64,000 nt of DNA from Streptomyces sp. HUAS MG91 (GTDB taxonomy: Bacteria; Actinomycetota; Actinomycetes; Streptomycetales; Streptomycetaceae). Location of the stretch: NCBI RefSeq assembly GCF_040529335.1, contig NZ_CP159534.1, positions 6,324,001 through 6,388,000 on the forward strand, given 5' to 3'. The translations under genes were made by a program, and so were the position numbers. Under the pieces are notes generated by a model that saw only the letters and a list, made by a program, of their open reading frames with translations, did no database searches and had not been told where the DNA came from. This document shows, in pieces, positions 46,031 to 53,744 of the stretch. Within the stretch, counting starts at the first letter, position 1. Each line of letters starts with the position of its first letter.

Positions 46031-47415
46031 CCGAGCAGCTCGCGAGCATGGACTTCCACCCGCAGCCGCAGCCCGGCGCGGCCAGGCCGTGGGCGTTCCC
46101 CGCCCCGCAGCGCGGCGCGCTCGACAACGGCCTCACCGTCCTGCACTGCCACCGCCCCGGCCAGCAGGTCGTCGCCGTGGAGGTCAATCTGGAGGCGCCC
46201 CTGGAGGCCGAGCCCCAGGGCCTCGACGGCGTCGCCACGATCATGGCGCGGGCCTTCAACGAGGGCACCGACAAGCACTCCGCCGAGGAGTTCGCGGCCG
46301 AGCTGGAGCGGGCCGGTGCCACCATGGACGCGCACGCCGACCACCCCGGCGTCCGGGTCTCCCTCGAAGTGCCGGTCTCCCGGCTCCCCAAGGGGCTCGC
46401 CCTGCTGGCCGACGCCCTGCGGGCGCCCGCCTTCGCCGACAGCGAGATCGAGCGCCTGGTCGCCAACCGGCTCGACGAGATCCCGCACGAGAGCGCCAGC
46501 CCGGCCCGGCGCGCCGCCAAGGAGCTCTCCAGGCAGCTCTTCCCGGCCGAGGCGCGCATGTCGCGTCCCCGCCAGGGCAGCGAGGAGACCGTCGCCGCCA
46601 TCGACGCGGCGGCCGTGCGCGCCTTCTACGAGAAGCACGTACGCCCCGCCACCGCCACCGCCGTGGTGGTGGGCGACCTCACCGGCGTCGACCTGGACGG
46701 CCTGCTCGCCGACACGCTCGGCGCCTGGACCGGGAACACCGCGCAGGCCCGCCCCGTGCCGCCCGTCACGGCCGACGACACCGGCCGCGTCGTCATCGTG
46801 GACCGCCCGGGCGCCGTGCAGACGCAGCTCCTCATCGGCCGCATCGGACCCGACAAGCACGACCGCGTGTGGGCCGCGCAGATCCTCGGCACGTACTGCC
46901 TGGGCGGCACCCTCACGTCGCGCCTCGACCGGGTCCTGCGCGAGGAGAAGGGCTACACCTACGGGGTGCGGTCCTTCGCGCAGGTGCTGCGCTCCGCGCC
47001 GGACGGGACGGGCGCCGCGATGCTCGCCATCAGCGGTTCCGTGGACACTCCGAACACCGGCCCCGCGCTCGACGACCTGTGGAAGGTGCTGCGCACACTG
47101 GCCGCGGAGGGCCTCACGGACGCCGAGCGGGACACGGCCGTGCAGAACCTGGTGGGGGTGGCCCCGCTCAAGTTCGAGACCGCCGCGAACGTCGCGGGCA
47201 CCCTCGCCGACCAGGTCGAGCAGCACCTGCCCGACGACTTCCAGGCCCGCCTGTACCGCCAACTCGCCGACACGGGCACCGTGGAGGCCACGGCGGCGGT
47301 CGTGAACGCCTTCCCGGCGGACCGCCTGGTGACCATCCTCGTGGGTGACGCCGCTCAGATCGAGGAGCCGGTCAAGGCGCTCGGCATCGGCGAGGTGTCC
47401 GTGGTCGCCGGCTGA
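46027..47415 (+). CDS. M16-family protein, non-catalytic partner subunit
   Basis: The 462-residue protein is encoded in overlap with the catalytic M16 gene. The position of HxxEH reads GLDGVATIMARAFNEGT, so the zinc ligands are lost. It keeps the substrate-binding Arg/Tyr motif of the partner half (TSRLDRVLREEKGYTYGVRS). This division of labour is known for mitochondrial processing peptidase and bacterial M16B heterodimers. The start is GTG 46027. The operon ends at the hairpin 47444-47476. Confidence 0.93.
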   Translation: MTEQLASMDFHPQPQPGAARPWAFPAPQRGALDNGLTVLHCHRPGQQVVAVEVNLEAPLEAEPQGLDGVATIMARAFNEGTDKHSAEEFAAELERAGATMDAHADHPGVRVSLEVPVSRLPKGLALLADALRAPAFADSEIERLVANRLDEIPHESASPARRAAKELSRQLFPAEARMSRPRQGSEETVAAIDAAAVRAFYEKHVRPATATAVVVGDLTGVDLDGLLADTLGAWTGNTAQARPVPPVTADDTGRVVIVDRPGAVQTQLLIGRIGPDKHDRVWAAQILGTYCLGGTLTSRLDRVLREEKGYTYGVRSFAQVLRSAPDGTGAAMLAISGSVDTPNTGPALDDLWKVLRTLAAEGLTDAERDTAVQNLVGVAPLKFETAANVAGTLADQVEQHLPDDFQARLYRQLADTGTVEATAAVVNAFPADRLVTILVGDAAQIEEPVKALGIGEVSVVAG

Positions 47416-47443
47416 GCGGCACGCTCCCGAGCAACCGGCCCCG

Positions 47444-47476
47444 GAGCCCCGGTGACCCGCGAGGGCACCGGGGCTC
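47444..47476 (+). terminator. Terminator of the M16 operon
   Basis: A perfect 11-bp stem (47444-47454 with 47466-47476) and an 11-nt loop lie 28 bp after the stop codon. Confidence 0.75.
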
Positions 47477-47596
47477 GGTCATGTCCGTGATGTCGCTCAC
47501 GTGCGCAAACGCGATCATCATGCTTCGCATATGTCCGAAATCGTGCGGAGGTTGCCTGTCTGCCCTGTGGCATGCGCGACAAAAGCCGGGATCCGT

Positions 47597-47626
47597 TTGT
47601 TGATTAAAAGATGTCCCGCTTAGCGT
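47597..47626 (+). promoter_or_regulatory. Promoter of the riboswitch-controlled M23 gene
   Basis: TTGTTG (47597-47602), an 18-bp spacer and TAGCGT (47621-47626) form a plausible HrdB-type promoter about 50 bp before the riboswitch. Confidence 0.55.
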
Positions 47627-47675
47627 CGGTCCGGCTGTCCGCCGCACCAGTGCCGCGCCCGCGTCACCGGGCAGT

Positions 47676-47815
47676 CATCGCCGAGTCCCCCATGGCGCGA
47701 GCCAGGGGAGCCGGGGACCCACCGCAGTCCCTGGGGTGAATCGGGCTCCTCCCGCAAGGAGCGCCCGTAGGAGACCTTCCTGCTCCGAACCCGTCAGCTA
47801 ACCCGGTAGGCGAGA
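47676..47815 (+). promoter_or_regulatory. ydaO/yuaA-type c-di-AMP riboswitch
   Basis: The 5' UTR of the M23 gene contains the conserved ydaO segments in order: CGCCGAGTCC, a GGGGACCC loop, GGGGTGAATCGG (near 47733), and CCGAACCCGTCAGCTAAC followed by GTAGGCG (47785-47812). The first CGCC can pair with the last GGCG to close P1. This class senses c-di-AMP and, in Streptomyces, precedes cell-wall hydrolase genes such as rpfA, where ligand turns expression down. Confidence 0.9.
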
Positions 47816-47839
47816 GGGAAGGAAAGGATCAGCCTCCAC

Positions 47840-48628
47840 ATGGCGTTCACCCGTGCCACCGGGAAGCACCGTCGTCCGAGCCGTATCACCCGTACCACCG
47901 CACAGGTCGCGAGTGTCGCCGCGCTCACCACGACCGGTGTCGTCGGTGGCCTCGCCGCCCCCGCGCTCGCCGCGGACACCGCGGCCCCGGAACAGAACAA
48001 CTTGTCGCAGGCCCTCTCCATCGGCGACTCCCTCGCCGACCGGATCGACGCCCAGGCCGCGGCCCAGAAGAAGGCCGCCGACGCGGCCGCCGCGAAGAAG
48101 AAGGCGGAGGCCGAGGCCAAGAAGCGGGCCGAGGAGGCCAAGCGCAAGGCCGAGGAGAAGGCCAAGAAGGAGCGCGAGGCCAAGGAGCGCGCCGCCCGCG
48201 AGGCCGAGCGCAAGCGCCTCAACTCCTTCGTGGCGCCCGTCTCCGGCTCGTACGTCTCCACCGCCTACAAGGCCAGCAGCGGCCTGTGGTCCTCCGGCAG
48301 CCACACGGGCATCGACTTCCACGCGGCCACCGGCACCGCGGTGCACGCGGTCGGCTCCGGCACCGTCGTCGAGGCCGGCTGGGGCGGCGCCTACGGCAAC
48401 AACATCGTCATCAAGATGAACGACGGCACGTACACCCAGTACGGTCACCTGTCGTCCATCGGGGTCTCCGTCGGCCAGTCGGTCACCCCGGGTCAGCAGA
48501 TAGCCCTCTCCGGTGCCACCGGCAACGCGACGGGCCCGCACCTCCACTTCGAGGCCCGCACCGGCCCCGACTACGGCTCGGACATCGACCCCGTCGCGTA
48601 CCTGCGCTCGCACGGCGTGAACGTCTGA
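47840..48628 (+). CDS. Secreted M23/LytM-type peptidoglycan endopeptidase
   Basis: The 262-residue protein has a signal peptide (about 1-45, hydrophobic VASVAALTTTGVVGGLAAPALA). A Lys/Ala/Glu-rich coiled coil at about 70-127 follows, then a C-terminal LytM domain with zinc ligands His155 and Asp159 (SHTGIDFH) and His236 in GPHLHFEAR, with His203 (YGHL) and His234 in the active site. It should cleave peptide cross-links in the wall during growth or spore germination. Expression is set by the upstream c-di-AMP riboswitch. A 14-bp hairpin terminator follows. Confidence 0.95.
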   Translation: MAFTRATGKHRRPSRITRTTAQVASVAALTTTGVVGGLAAPALAADTAAPEQNNLSQALSIGDSLADRIDAQAAAQKKAADAAAAKKKAEAEAKKRAEEAKRKAEEKAKKEREAKERAAREAERKRLNSFVAPVSGSYVSTAYKASSGLWSSGSHTGIDFHAATGTAVHAVGSGTVVEAGWGGAYGNNIVIKMNDGTYTQYGHLSSIGVSVGQSVTPGQQIALSGATGNATGPHLHFEARTGPDYGSDIDPVAYLRSHGVNV

Positions 48629-48648
48629 CGCACCTCCGCGGTACCGCC

Positions 48649-48681
48649 CGAAAGCCCCGGCTCACCGAGCCGGGGCTTTCG
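48649..48681 (+). terminator. Terminator of the M23 gene
   Basis: A perfect 14-bp stem (48649-48662 with 48668-48681) and a 5-nt loop lie 20 bp after the stop. Confidence 0.85.
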
Positions 48682-48861
48682 CGTCGCCTGTCCTGAGCAG
48701 CCCGCCGGTGTCCAAAAAATATCCCTGGATTCCGGCCCGCCGTCGGAAATTCAAGCGCGGTGGAATAGAGTCATCGGGCAAGCGCGCTGACTCGATGTCA
48801 ATCGCGCTTGTACGGGCGTCAATCGACCGCGTTTCGCGGGGATTAAGGCGGAGGTCGGGTC

Positions 48862-49548
48862 ATGCGCATTCCCGCGCACTCGGTATGCACGGCGATCCGC
48901 GACGACATCGTCGCGGGTGTCTACGAGCGCGGCGGCAGACTCACCGAGGAACTGCTCGCGCGGCGCTACGGCGTCTCGCGCGTCCCGGTCCGTGAGGCGC
49001 TGCGCACCCTGGAAGCGGAAGGGTTCGTCGTCACGCGGCGGCACGCGGGCGCGTGCGTCGCCGAGCCCACCGAGCAGGAGGCCGCCGACCTCCTGGAGAT
49101 TCGCATGCTGCTCGAACCGCTGGGCGCGGCCCGTGCGGCCCAGCGCCGCACCGAGGCCCACCTCAAGGTGCTGCGCGGCCTGGTCAGGCTGGGTCAGGAG
49201 CGCTCCAGGCGAGGGCAGAACGAGGACCTGCGCTCGCTGGGCGGCTGGTTCCACGAGACGCTCGCCCAGGCCTCCGGCAGTCCCGGTCTGATCACCCTGC
49301 TCACCCAGCTGCGGCACAAGATCGCCTGGATGTACGCGGTCGAGACGCCGGGCCGGCCGGCCGAGTCCTGGTCCGAGCACGGCGCCATCGTCGACGCCGT
49401 GGCCCGCGGCGACGCCGAGCGGGCCCGCGCCCTGACGGCCCAGCACACCGAGCGCGCGACAGCGGCCCACCGACTGCGCGTCCCGCGCGCGGGCGAGCGT
49501 GTGAGGACTTCGCAACATCCCGTAAACACGGCGGGGCTCCAGTATTAA
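48862..49548 (+). CDS. GntR-family transcriptional regulator (FCD domain)
   Basis: The 228-residue regulator has an N-terminal winged helix (AIRDDIVAGVYERGGRLTEELLARRYGVSRVPVREALRTLEAEGFV, residues 11-56). Its all-helical FCD ligand domain has Asp and His positions for a metal-bound carboxylate (EIRMLLEPLGA, WFHETLAQASG, EHGAIVDAVARGD). The ATG at 48862 follows GGAGG. It converges on ptsH. Its targets are not evident; it is not DasR, whose C-terminal domain is of the UTRA type. Confidence 0.9.
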   Translation: MRIPAHSVCTAIRDDIVAGVYERGGRLTEELLARRYGVSRVPVREALRTLEAEGFVVTRRHAGACVAEPTEQEAADLLEIRMLLEPLGAARAAQRRTEAHLKVLRGLVRLGQERSRRGQNEDLRSLGGWFHETLAQASGSPGLITLLTQLRHKIAWMYAVETPGRPAESWSEHGAIVDAVARGDAERARALTAQHTERATAAHRLRVPRAGERVRTSQHPVNTAGLQY

Positions 49549-49588
49549 CAGGGAAGCCGTATACAAAGAAGTGCGCTATTCGCGGAAT

Positions 49589-49620
49589 GGGCTGCGGCCT
49601 GTTTTCCGCTGCCCTTTTTT
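49589..49620 (+). terminator. Intrinsic terminator of the GntR gene with U-tract
   Basis: GGGCTGCGG (49589-49597) pairs with CCGCTGCCC (49606-49614) with one central T-T mismatch and is followed by six T. This is a classical form that is uncommon in this genome. Confidence 0.7.
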
Positions 49621-49711
49621 GTGCCGCATTCGGTGCGGCTGATTTCCCCTGCCTTTACGCCGTGCGTCAATTCCGGTGAGCGCTGGAATGGGTGTGCGGT
49701 GCCGTCGCGAC

Positions 49712-49759
49712 AAAAACGACGGAGCCGCGCGCTCCGTGGGGAAACGCGCGGCTCCGTCG
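49712..49759 (-). terminator. Intrinsic terminator of ptsH with U-tract
   Basis: A perfect 15-bp stem (49717-49731 with 49745-49759) is followed, on the minus strand, by five T (49712-49716). Confidence 0.85.
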
Positions 49760-49773
49760 AAGGACGAGGTGGG

Positions 49774-50055
49774 TCAGACGGTCTCGGGCAGCTCGTCGAG
49801 GCCCTCGGCGACCAGCTTGGCCAGCCGGTCGAGCGCGGCGTCCGCGCCCTCGGCGTCGGAGGCCAGGACGATCTCCTCGCCGCCCTGGGCACCCAGGCCC
49901 AGCACCGCGAGCATGGAGGCGGCGTTGACGGGGTTGCCGTCGGCCTTGGCGATCGTCACGGGGACGCCGGCCGCCGTGGCCGCGCGGACGAAGATGGAGG
50001 CGGGACGGGCGTGGAGGCCCTCGGCCCAGCCGACGTTGACGCGGCGCTCAGCCAT
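49774..50055 (-). CDS. ptsH: HPr phosphocarrier protein of the phosphotransferase system
   Basis: The 93-residue HPr carries phosphate from enzyme I to the sugar-specific IIA domains. His15 in EGLHARPAS is the phosphorylated histidine. Ser47 in NAASMLAV occupies the regulatory position known from Firmicutes, although HPr kinase is not expected here. In Streptomyces the PTS serves N-acetylglucosamine and fructose. The ATG is at 50055, and a DasR-binding site 27 bp upstream ties expression to aminosugar availability. Confidence 0.97.
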   Translation of the reverse strand: MAERRVNVGWAEGLHARPASIFVRAATAAGVPVTIAKADGNPVNAASMLAVLGLGAQGGEEIVLASDAEGADAALDRLAKLVAEGLDELPETV

Positions 50056-50081
50056 GTGATGCTGCCCTTCAGGTGTCTCAC

Positions 50082-50097
50082 AGTTGTCTAGACCATT
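50082..50097 (-). promoter_or_regulatory. dre site (DasR operator) upstream of ptsH
   Basis: AGTTGTCTAGACCATT matches 14 of 16 bases of the DasR consensus A(C/G)TGGTCTAGACCA(C/G)T, including the whole central palindrome. A DasR-controlled ptsH is known in S. coelicolor. Confidence 0.85.
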
Positions 50098-50241
50098 CTC
50101 ACACACCGTGGCCCGTGCTCGACGCGAACCAGCGTCCCGTACGCGCACGGCCTCCGGCCTTCCTCAGCCTGCCTCTCACGCGCGCGGGCCGCGACCCGTG
50201 ACACGACGGCACGCACCCCCTCCACAGGCCGTGGTCGGCCC

Positions 50242-50247
50242 TACCCT
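50242..50247 (+). promoter_or_regulatory. -10 element (leaderless) of patA-like gene
   Basis: TACCCT lies 6 nt before the ATG at 50254 and there is no Shine-Dalgarno sequence. Confidence 0.5.
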
Positions 50248-50253
50248 TGCGGC

Positions 50254-53061
50254 ATGGAGATCCCGTCGGACCGGCACGCCTACCCCGCCCACTGGGAGGC
50301 CGACGTGGTGCTGCGCGACGGCGGCACCGCCCGGATCAGGCCCATCACCACGGAGGACGCCGAGCGGCTGACCAGCTTCTACGAGCAGGTCTCGGACGAG
50401 TCGAAGTACTACCGCTTCTTCGCGCCCTACCCGCGGCTGTCCGCCAAGGACGTGCACCGCTTCACCCATCACGACTACGTCGACCGGGTCGGCCTCGCGG
50501 CCACCGTGGGCGGCGAGTTCATCGCGACGGTCCGCTACGACCGGATCAACGCGCAGGGGATGCCTGCCTCCGCCCCGGCCGACGAGGCCGAGGTCGCCTT
50601 CCTGGTGCAGGACGCCCACCAGGGGCGCGGTGTCGCGTCCGCCCTCCTGGAGCACATCGCGGCCGTCGCGCGTGAGCGGAGCATCCGCCGCTTCGCCGCC
50701 GAGGTGCTGCCCGCCAACACCAAGATGATCAAGGTGTTCCGGGATGCCGGATACACCCAGAAGCGCAGCTTCGAGGACGGCGTCGTCCGCCTGGAGTTCG
50801 ACATCGAGCCCACCGAGGCGTCCCTCGCCGTGCAGCACGCGCGCGAGCAGCGCGCCGAGGCCCGCTCGGTACAGCGCCTGCTCGCCCCCGGCTCCGTCGC
50901 AGTGATCGGCGTGGGACGCACGGCCGGAGGAGTGGGCCTCAGCGTGCTCGGCAACCTCAAGGCCGCCGGATTCACCGGCCGCCTCTACGCCGTGAACAAG
51001 GCCTTCCCCGCCGACCTCACCGAGGTCGACGGCGTCCCCGCCCATCGCTCCGTGCAGGACATCGACCCCGCCGAGCCCGTGGACCTGGCCGTCGTCGCCG
51101 TGCCCGCGCCGTACGTGCCCGAGGTCGTCGCCGAATGCGGCGCGCGCGGCGTGCAGGGCCTGGTCGTCGTGTCCGCCGGGTACGCCGAGAGCGGCCCCGA
51201 GGGCCGCGAGCGCCAGCGCGAACTCGTCCGCCAGGCACGCTCCTACGGGATGCGCATCATCGGGCCGAACGCCTTCGGGGTCGTCAACACCGCCCCCGAC
51301 GTACGGCTCAACGCCTCGCTCGCCCCCGAGATGCCCCGCGCCGGACGCATCGGCCTGTTCGCCCAGTCCGGCGCCATCGGCATCGCCCTGCTGGCCCGGC
51401 TGCACCGCAGGGGAGGCGGTGTCACCGGTGTCACCGGCGTCTCCACGTTCGTCTCGGCGGGCAACCGCGCCGACGTGTCCGGCAACGATGTCCTGCAGTA
51501 CTGGTACGACGACGCGGACACCGATGTCGCCCTGATGTACCTGGAATCGATAGGCAACCCGCGCAAGTTCACCCGCCTCGCCCGGCGCACGGCGGCCGCC
51601 AAACCGCTGGTGGTCGTGCAGGGAGCCCGGCACAGCGGCATCGCGCCGACCGGGCACGCCGTCCGCGCCACCCGTCTGCCCTACGCCACCGTCTCCGCCC
51701 TGCTGCGCCAGGCGGGTGTCATCCGCGTCGACACGATCACCGAACTCGTCGACGCGGGCCTCCTGCTGGCACGCCAGCCGCTGCCCGCGGGCCCGCGCGT
51801 CGCCATCCTGGGCAACTCGGAGTCGCTCGGCCTGCTCACCTACGACGTCGCGCTCTCCGAGGGGCTGCGGCCCAAAACCCCCCGCGACCTCACCACCCAG
51901 GCCTCCGCGGCGGACTTCCGGGCCGCCCTGGAAGAGGCACTGGCCGACGACAAGACCGACGCCGTCGTCGTCACCGCGATGCCGGTGGTGGGGGAGGACC
52001 CGACCGAGGACGCCGAGCTCGCCGCCGCCCTGAGCGCGGCCGCGGCCACCGCCCCCACCAAGACCGTGCTCGTCGTCCACGTCGAGCTCGGCGGCCTCGC
52101 CGAGGCGCTGTCCGCCGCGACCAGCACCGGACCCAACGCCCCCTCCCGGCCGACGCCCGCGACCGCCGGGACCCCGGAGGGCACCCCGCGCCTCATCCCC
52201 GCCTACCCCGCGGCCGAGCGCGCCGTCCGCGCCCTCTCCGAGGCCGCCAAGTACGCGCAGTGGCGGCGCGACGCGGCGGAGCCCGGCAAGGTGCCCGAGT
52301 ACGACCGCGTCGACGAACAGGCCGCAGCCGCCCTGATCACCGGGCTGCTCGCCAAGGAGGACGACCCGCGCGGCACGGACCTCGCCCCCGAGGACGCCAG
52401 GGAACTGCTCTCCCTCTACGGGATCGACGTCCGCCCGACCCTGCCCGCGCCCGACGCCGACCGCGCCGCCGAGGCCGCCCGCGCGCTCGGCTACCCGGTG
52501 GCGCTGAAGACGACCGCCCCGCACCTGCGCCACCGCGCGGACCTCGGCGGCGTCCGCCTCGACCTCGCCGACGAGGACGACCTGCGCCGTGCCTACGAGG
52601 ACCTCACCGACCGGCTCGGCAGGCCCGCCGAACTGCGGCCGGTCGTCCAGGCCATGGCGCCGCGCGGCGTCGACACCGTCGTCCGCGCCGTCATCGACCC
52701 GGCCGCCGGGGCCGTGCTCTCCTTCGGCCTGGCCGGCGCCCCGTCCGAACTGCTCGGCGACACCGCGCACCGCCTGATCCCGGTGACCGACCGCGACGCC
52801 CAGGCGGTCGTCCGTTCGATCAAGACGGCGCCGATCCTGTTCGGCTGGCGCGGCGCCGCCCCCGTCGACACACCCGCCCTGGAGGAACTGCTCCAGCGGG
52901 TGTCCCGGCTCGTCGACGACCACCCCGAGGTCGTCGGCGTCACGCTCGAACCGGTCGTGGTCGCCCAGTCCGGACTGACCGTGCTCGGCGCCTCCGTCCG
53001 GCTCGCGCCCCCGCCCGCCCGCGACGACCTGGGCCCGCGCACTCTGCCCAGCGCCTACTGA
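50254..53061 (+). CDS. Protein lysine acetyltransferase, GNAT domain fused to acyl-CoA synthetase (NDP-forming)-like domains
   Basis: The 935-residue protein is organised as in S. lividans PatA. An N-terminal GNAT domain (about 20-190, acetyl-CoA loop QGRGVASALLEHIA) is followed by a CoA-binding Rossmann domain (SVAVIGVGRTAGGVGLSVLGNL), succinyl-CoA-ligase-like domains (IGLFAQSGAIGIALLARL) and an ATP-grasp C-terminal part (GYPVALKTTAPHLRHRADLGGVRL). Where active ADP-forming synthetases have the ASHTG histidine, this reads TGHAVRATRL, so the synthetase half is probably a sensor. PatA acetylates acetyl-CoA synthetase to stop acetate activation. Salmonella Pat has the reverse domain order. Confidence 0.93.
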   Translation: MEIPSDRHAYPAHWEADVVLRDGGTARIRPITTEDAERLTSFYEQVSDESKYYRFFAPYPRLSAKDVHRFTHHDYVDRVGLAATVGGEFIATVRYDRINAQGMPASAPADEAEVAFLVQDAHQGRGVASALLEHIAAVARERSIRRFAAEVLPANTKMIKVFRDAGYTQKRSFEDGVVRLEFDIEPTEASLAVQHAREQRAEARSVQRLLAPGSVAVIGVGRTAGGVGLSVLGNLKAAGFTGRLYAVNKAFPADLTEVDGVPAHRSVQDIDPAEPVDLAVVAVPAPYVPEVVAECGARGVQGLVVVSAGYAESGPEGRERQRELVRQARSYGMRIIGPNAFGVVNTAPDVRLNASLAPEMPRAGRIGLFAQSGAIGIALLARLHRRGGGVTGVTGVSTFVSAGNRADVSGNDVLQYWYDDADTDVALMYLESIGNPRKFTRLARRTAAAKPLVVVQGARHSGIAPTGHAVRATRLPYATVSALLRQAGVIRVDTITELVDAGLLLARQPLPAGPRVAILGNSESLGLLTYDVALSEGLRPKTPRDLTTQASAADFRAALEEALADDKTDAVVVTAMPVVGEDPTEDAELAAALSAAAATAPTKTVLVVHVELGGLAEALSAATSTGPNAPSRPTPATAGTPEGTPRLIPAYPAAERAVRALSEAAKYAQWRRDAAEPGKVPEYDRVDEQAAAALITGLLAKEDDPRGTDLAPEDARELLSLYGIDVRPTLPAPDADRAAEAARALGYPVALKTTAPHLRHRADLGGVRLDLADEDDLRRAYEDLTDRLGRPAELRPVVQAMAPRGVDTVVRAVIDPAAGAVLSFGLAGAPSELLGDTAHRLIPVTDRDAQAVVRSIKTAPILFGWRGAAPVDTPALEELLQRVSRLVDDHPEVVGVTLEPVVVAQSGLTVLGASVRLAPPPARDDLGPRTLPSAY

Positions 53062-53106
53062 CCCGCTCACGTCCCCGGCAATGCAGCGAAATGCCCTCAC
53101 GGAGAG

Positions 53107-53115
53107 TTATCCACA
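53107..53115 (+). promoter_or_regulatory. Single DnaA box upstream of DUF5998 gene
   Basis: TTATCCACA is an exact DnaA-box sequence 29 bp before the -10 element of the next gene. Confidence 0.45.
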
Positions 53116-53143
53116 GGCGCATCGGCAGCCTCTTCCCGGGCCT

Positions 53144-53149
53144 TAGGAT
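53144..53149 (+). promoter_or_regulatory. -10 element (leaderless) of DUF5998 gene
   Basis: TAGGAT lies 7 nt before the ATG at 53157. This favours that start over the in-frame ATG at 53148 that overlaps it. Confidence 0.55.
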
Positions 53150-53156
53150 GGACCTC

Positions 53157-53744
53157 ATGGCCAAGACCAGTACGACGACCCAAGGGCTGCGAGCGGCGAT
53201 CGAGCGCAGCGGCTACTACCCGGCCCTCGTGGCCGAGGCGGTGGAGGCCGCGGTCGGCGGCGAGCCGATCTCGTCGTACCTCGTCCACCAGGAGACCACG
53301 TTCGACGCGAACGAGGTCCGTCGTCATGTCACCGTCCTGGTCCTGACCGACACCCGTTTCATCGTGAGCCACACCGACGAGCAGGCCGCCGACACCACCT
53401 CCCCGACGCCGTACGCCACGACGTCCACCGAATCGGTCAAGCTCGACCGGATCTCCTCGGTCGTGCTCAGCCGCGTCGTCGCCAATCCGGAGAAGTACGT
53501 CCCCGGCACCCTGCCCCGCGAAGTCGTCCTCACCATCGGCTGGGGCGCCGTCTCCCGCCTCGACCTGGAGCCCGCCGCCTGCGGCGATCCCAACTGCGAT
53601 GCCGACCACGGCTACACGGGCAGCTCGACGGCGGACGACCTGAGCCTGCGCGTCAGCGAGGCCGGCGACGGTCCGGAGACCGTGCGCCAGGCCCTCGCCT
53701 TCGCCCAGTCCCTGTCCGAGGCCACGGCGGACGCGGGACGCTGA
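53157..53744 (+). CDS. DUF5998-like protein
   Basis: This 195-residue soluble actinobacterial protein of unknown function reads TTTQGLRAAIERSGYYPALVAEAVEAAV at its N-terminus. A beta-rich core follows (SSYLVHQETTFDANEVRRHVTVLVLTDTRFIVSHTDE), then GWGAVSRLDLEPAACGDPNCDADHGYTG with a Cys/His cluster that could bind metal. The strand pattern recalls PH-like domains. Its stop overlaps the ATG of the phosphodiesterase gene by one base (TGATG), so the two are translationally coupled and probably act together. Confidence 0.8.
   Translation: MAKTSTTTQGLRAAIERSGYYPALVAEAVEAAVGGEPISSYLVHQETTFDANEVRRHVTVLVLTDTRFIVSHTDEQAADTTSPTPYATTSTESVKLDRISSVVLSRVVANPEKYVPGTLPREVVLTIGWGAVSRLDLEPAACGDPNCDADHGYTGSSTADDLSLRVSEAGDGPETVRQALAFAQSLSEATADAGR

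Noticed and set aside
42775..47415. Apparent 1546-codon gene on the plus strand
   Set aside because: The first 3.2 kb are antisense to parC and the frame-shifted M16 gene. Only the part from GTG 46027 encodes a real protein.
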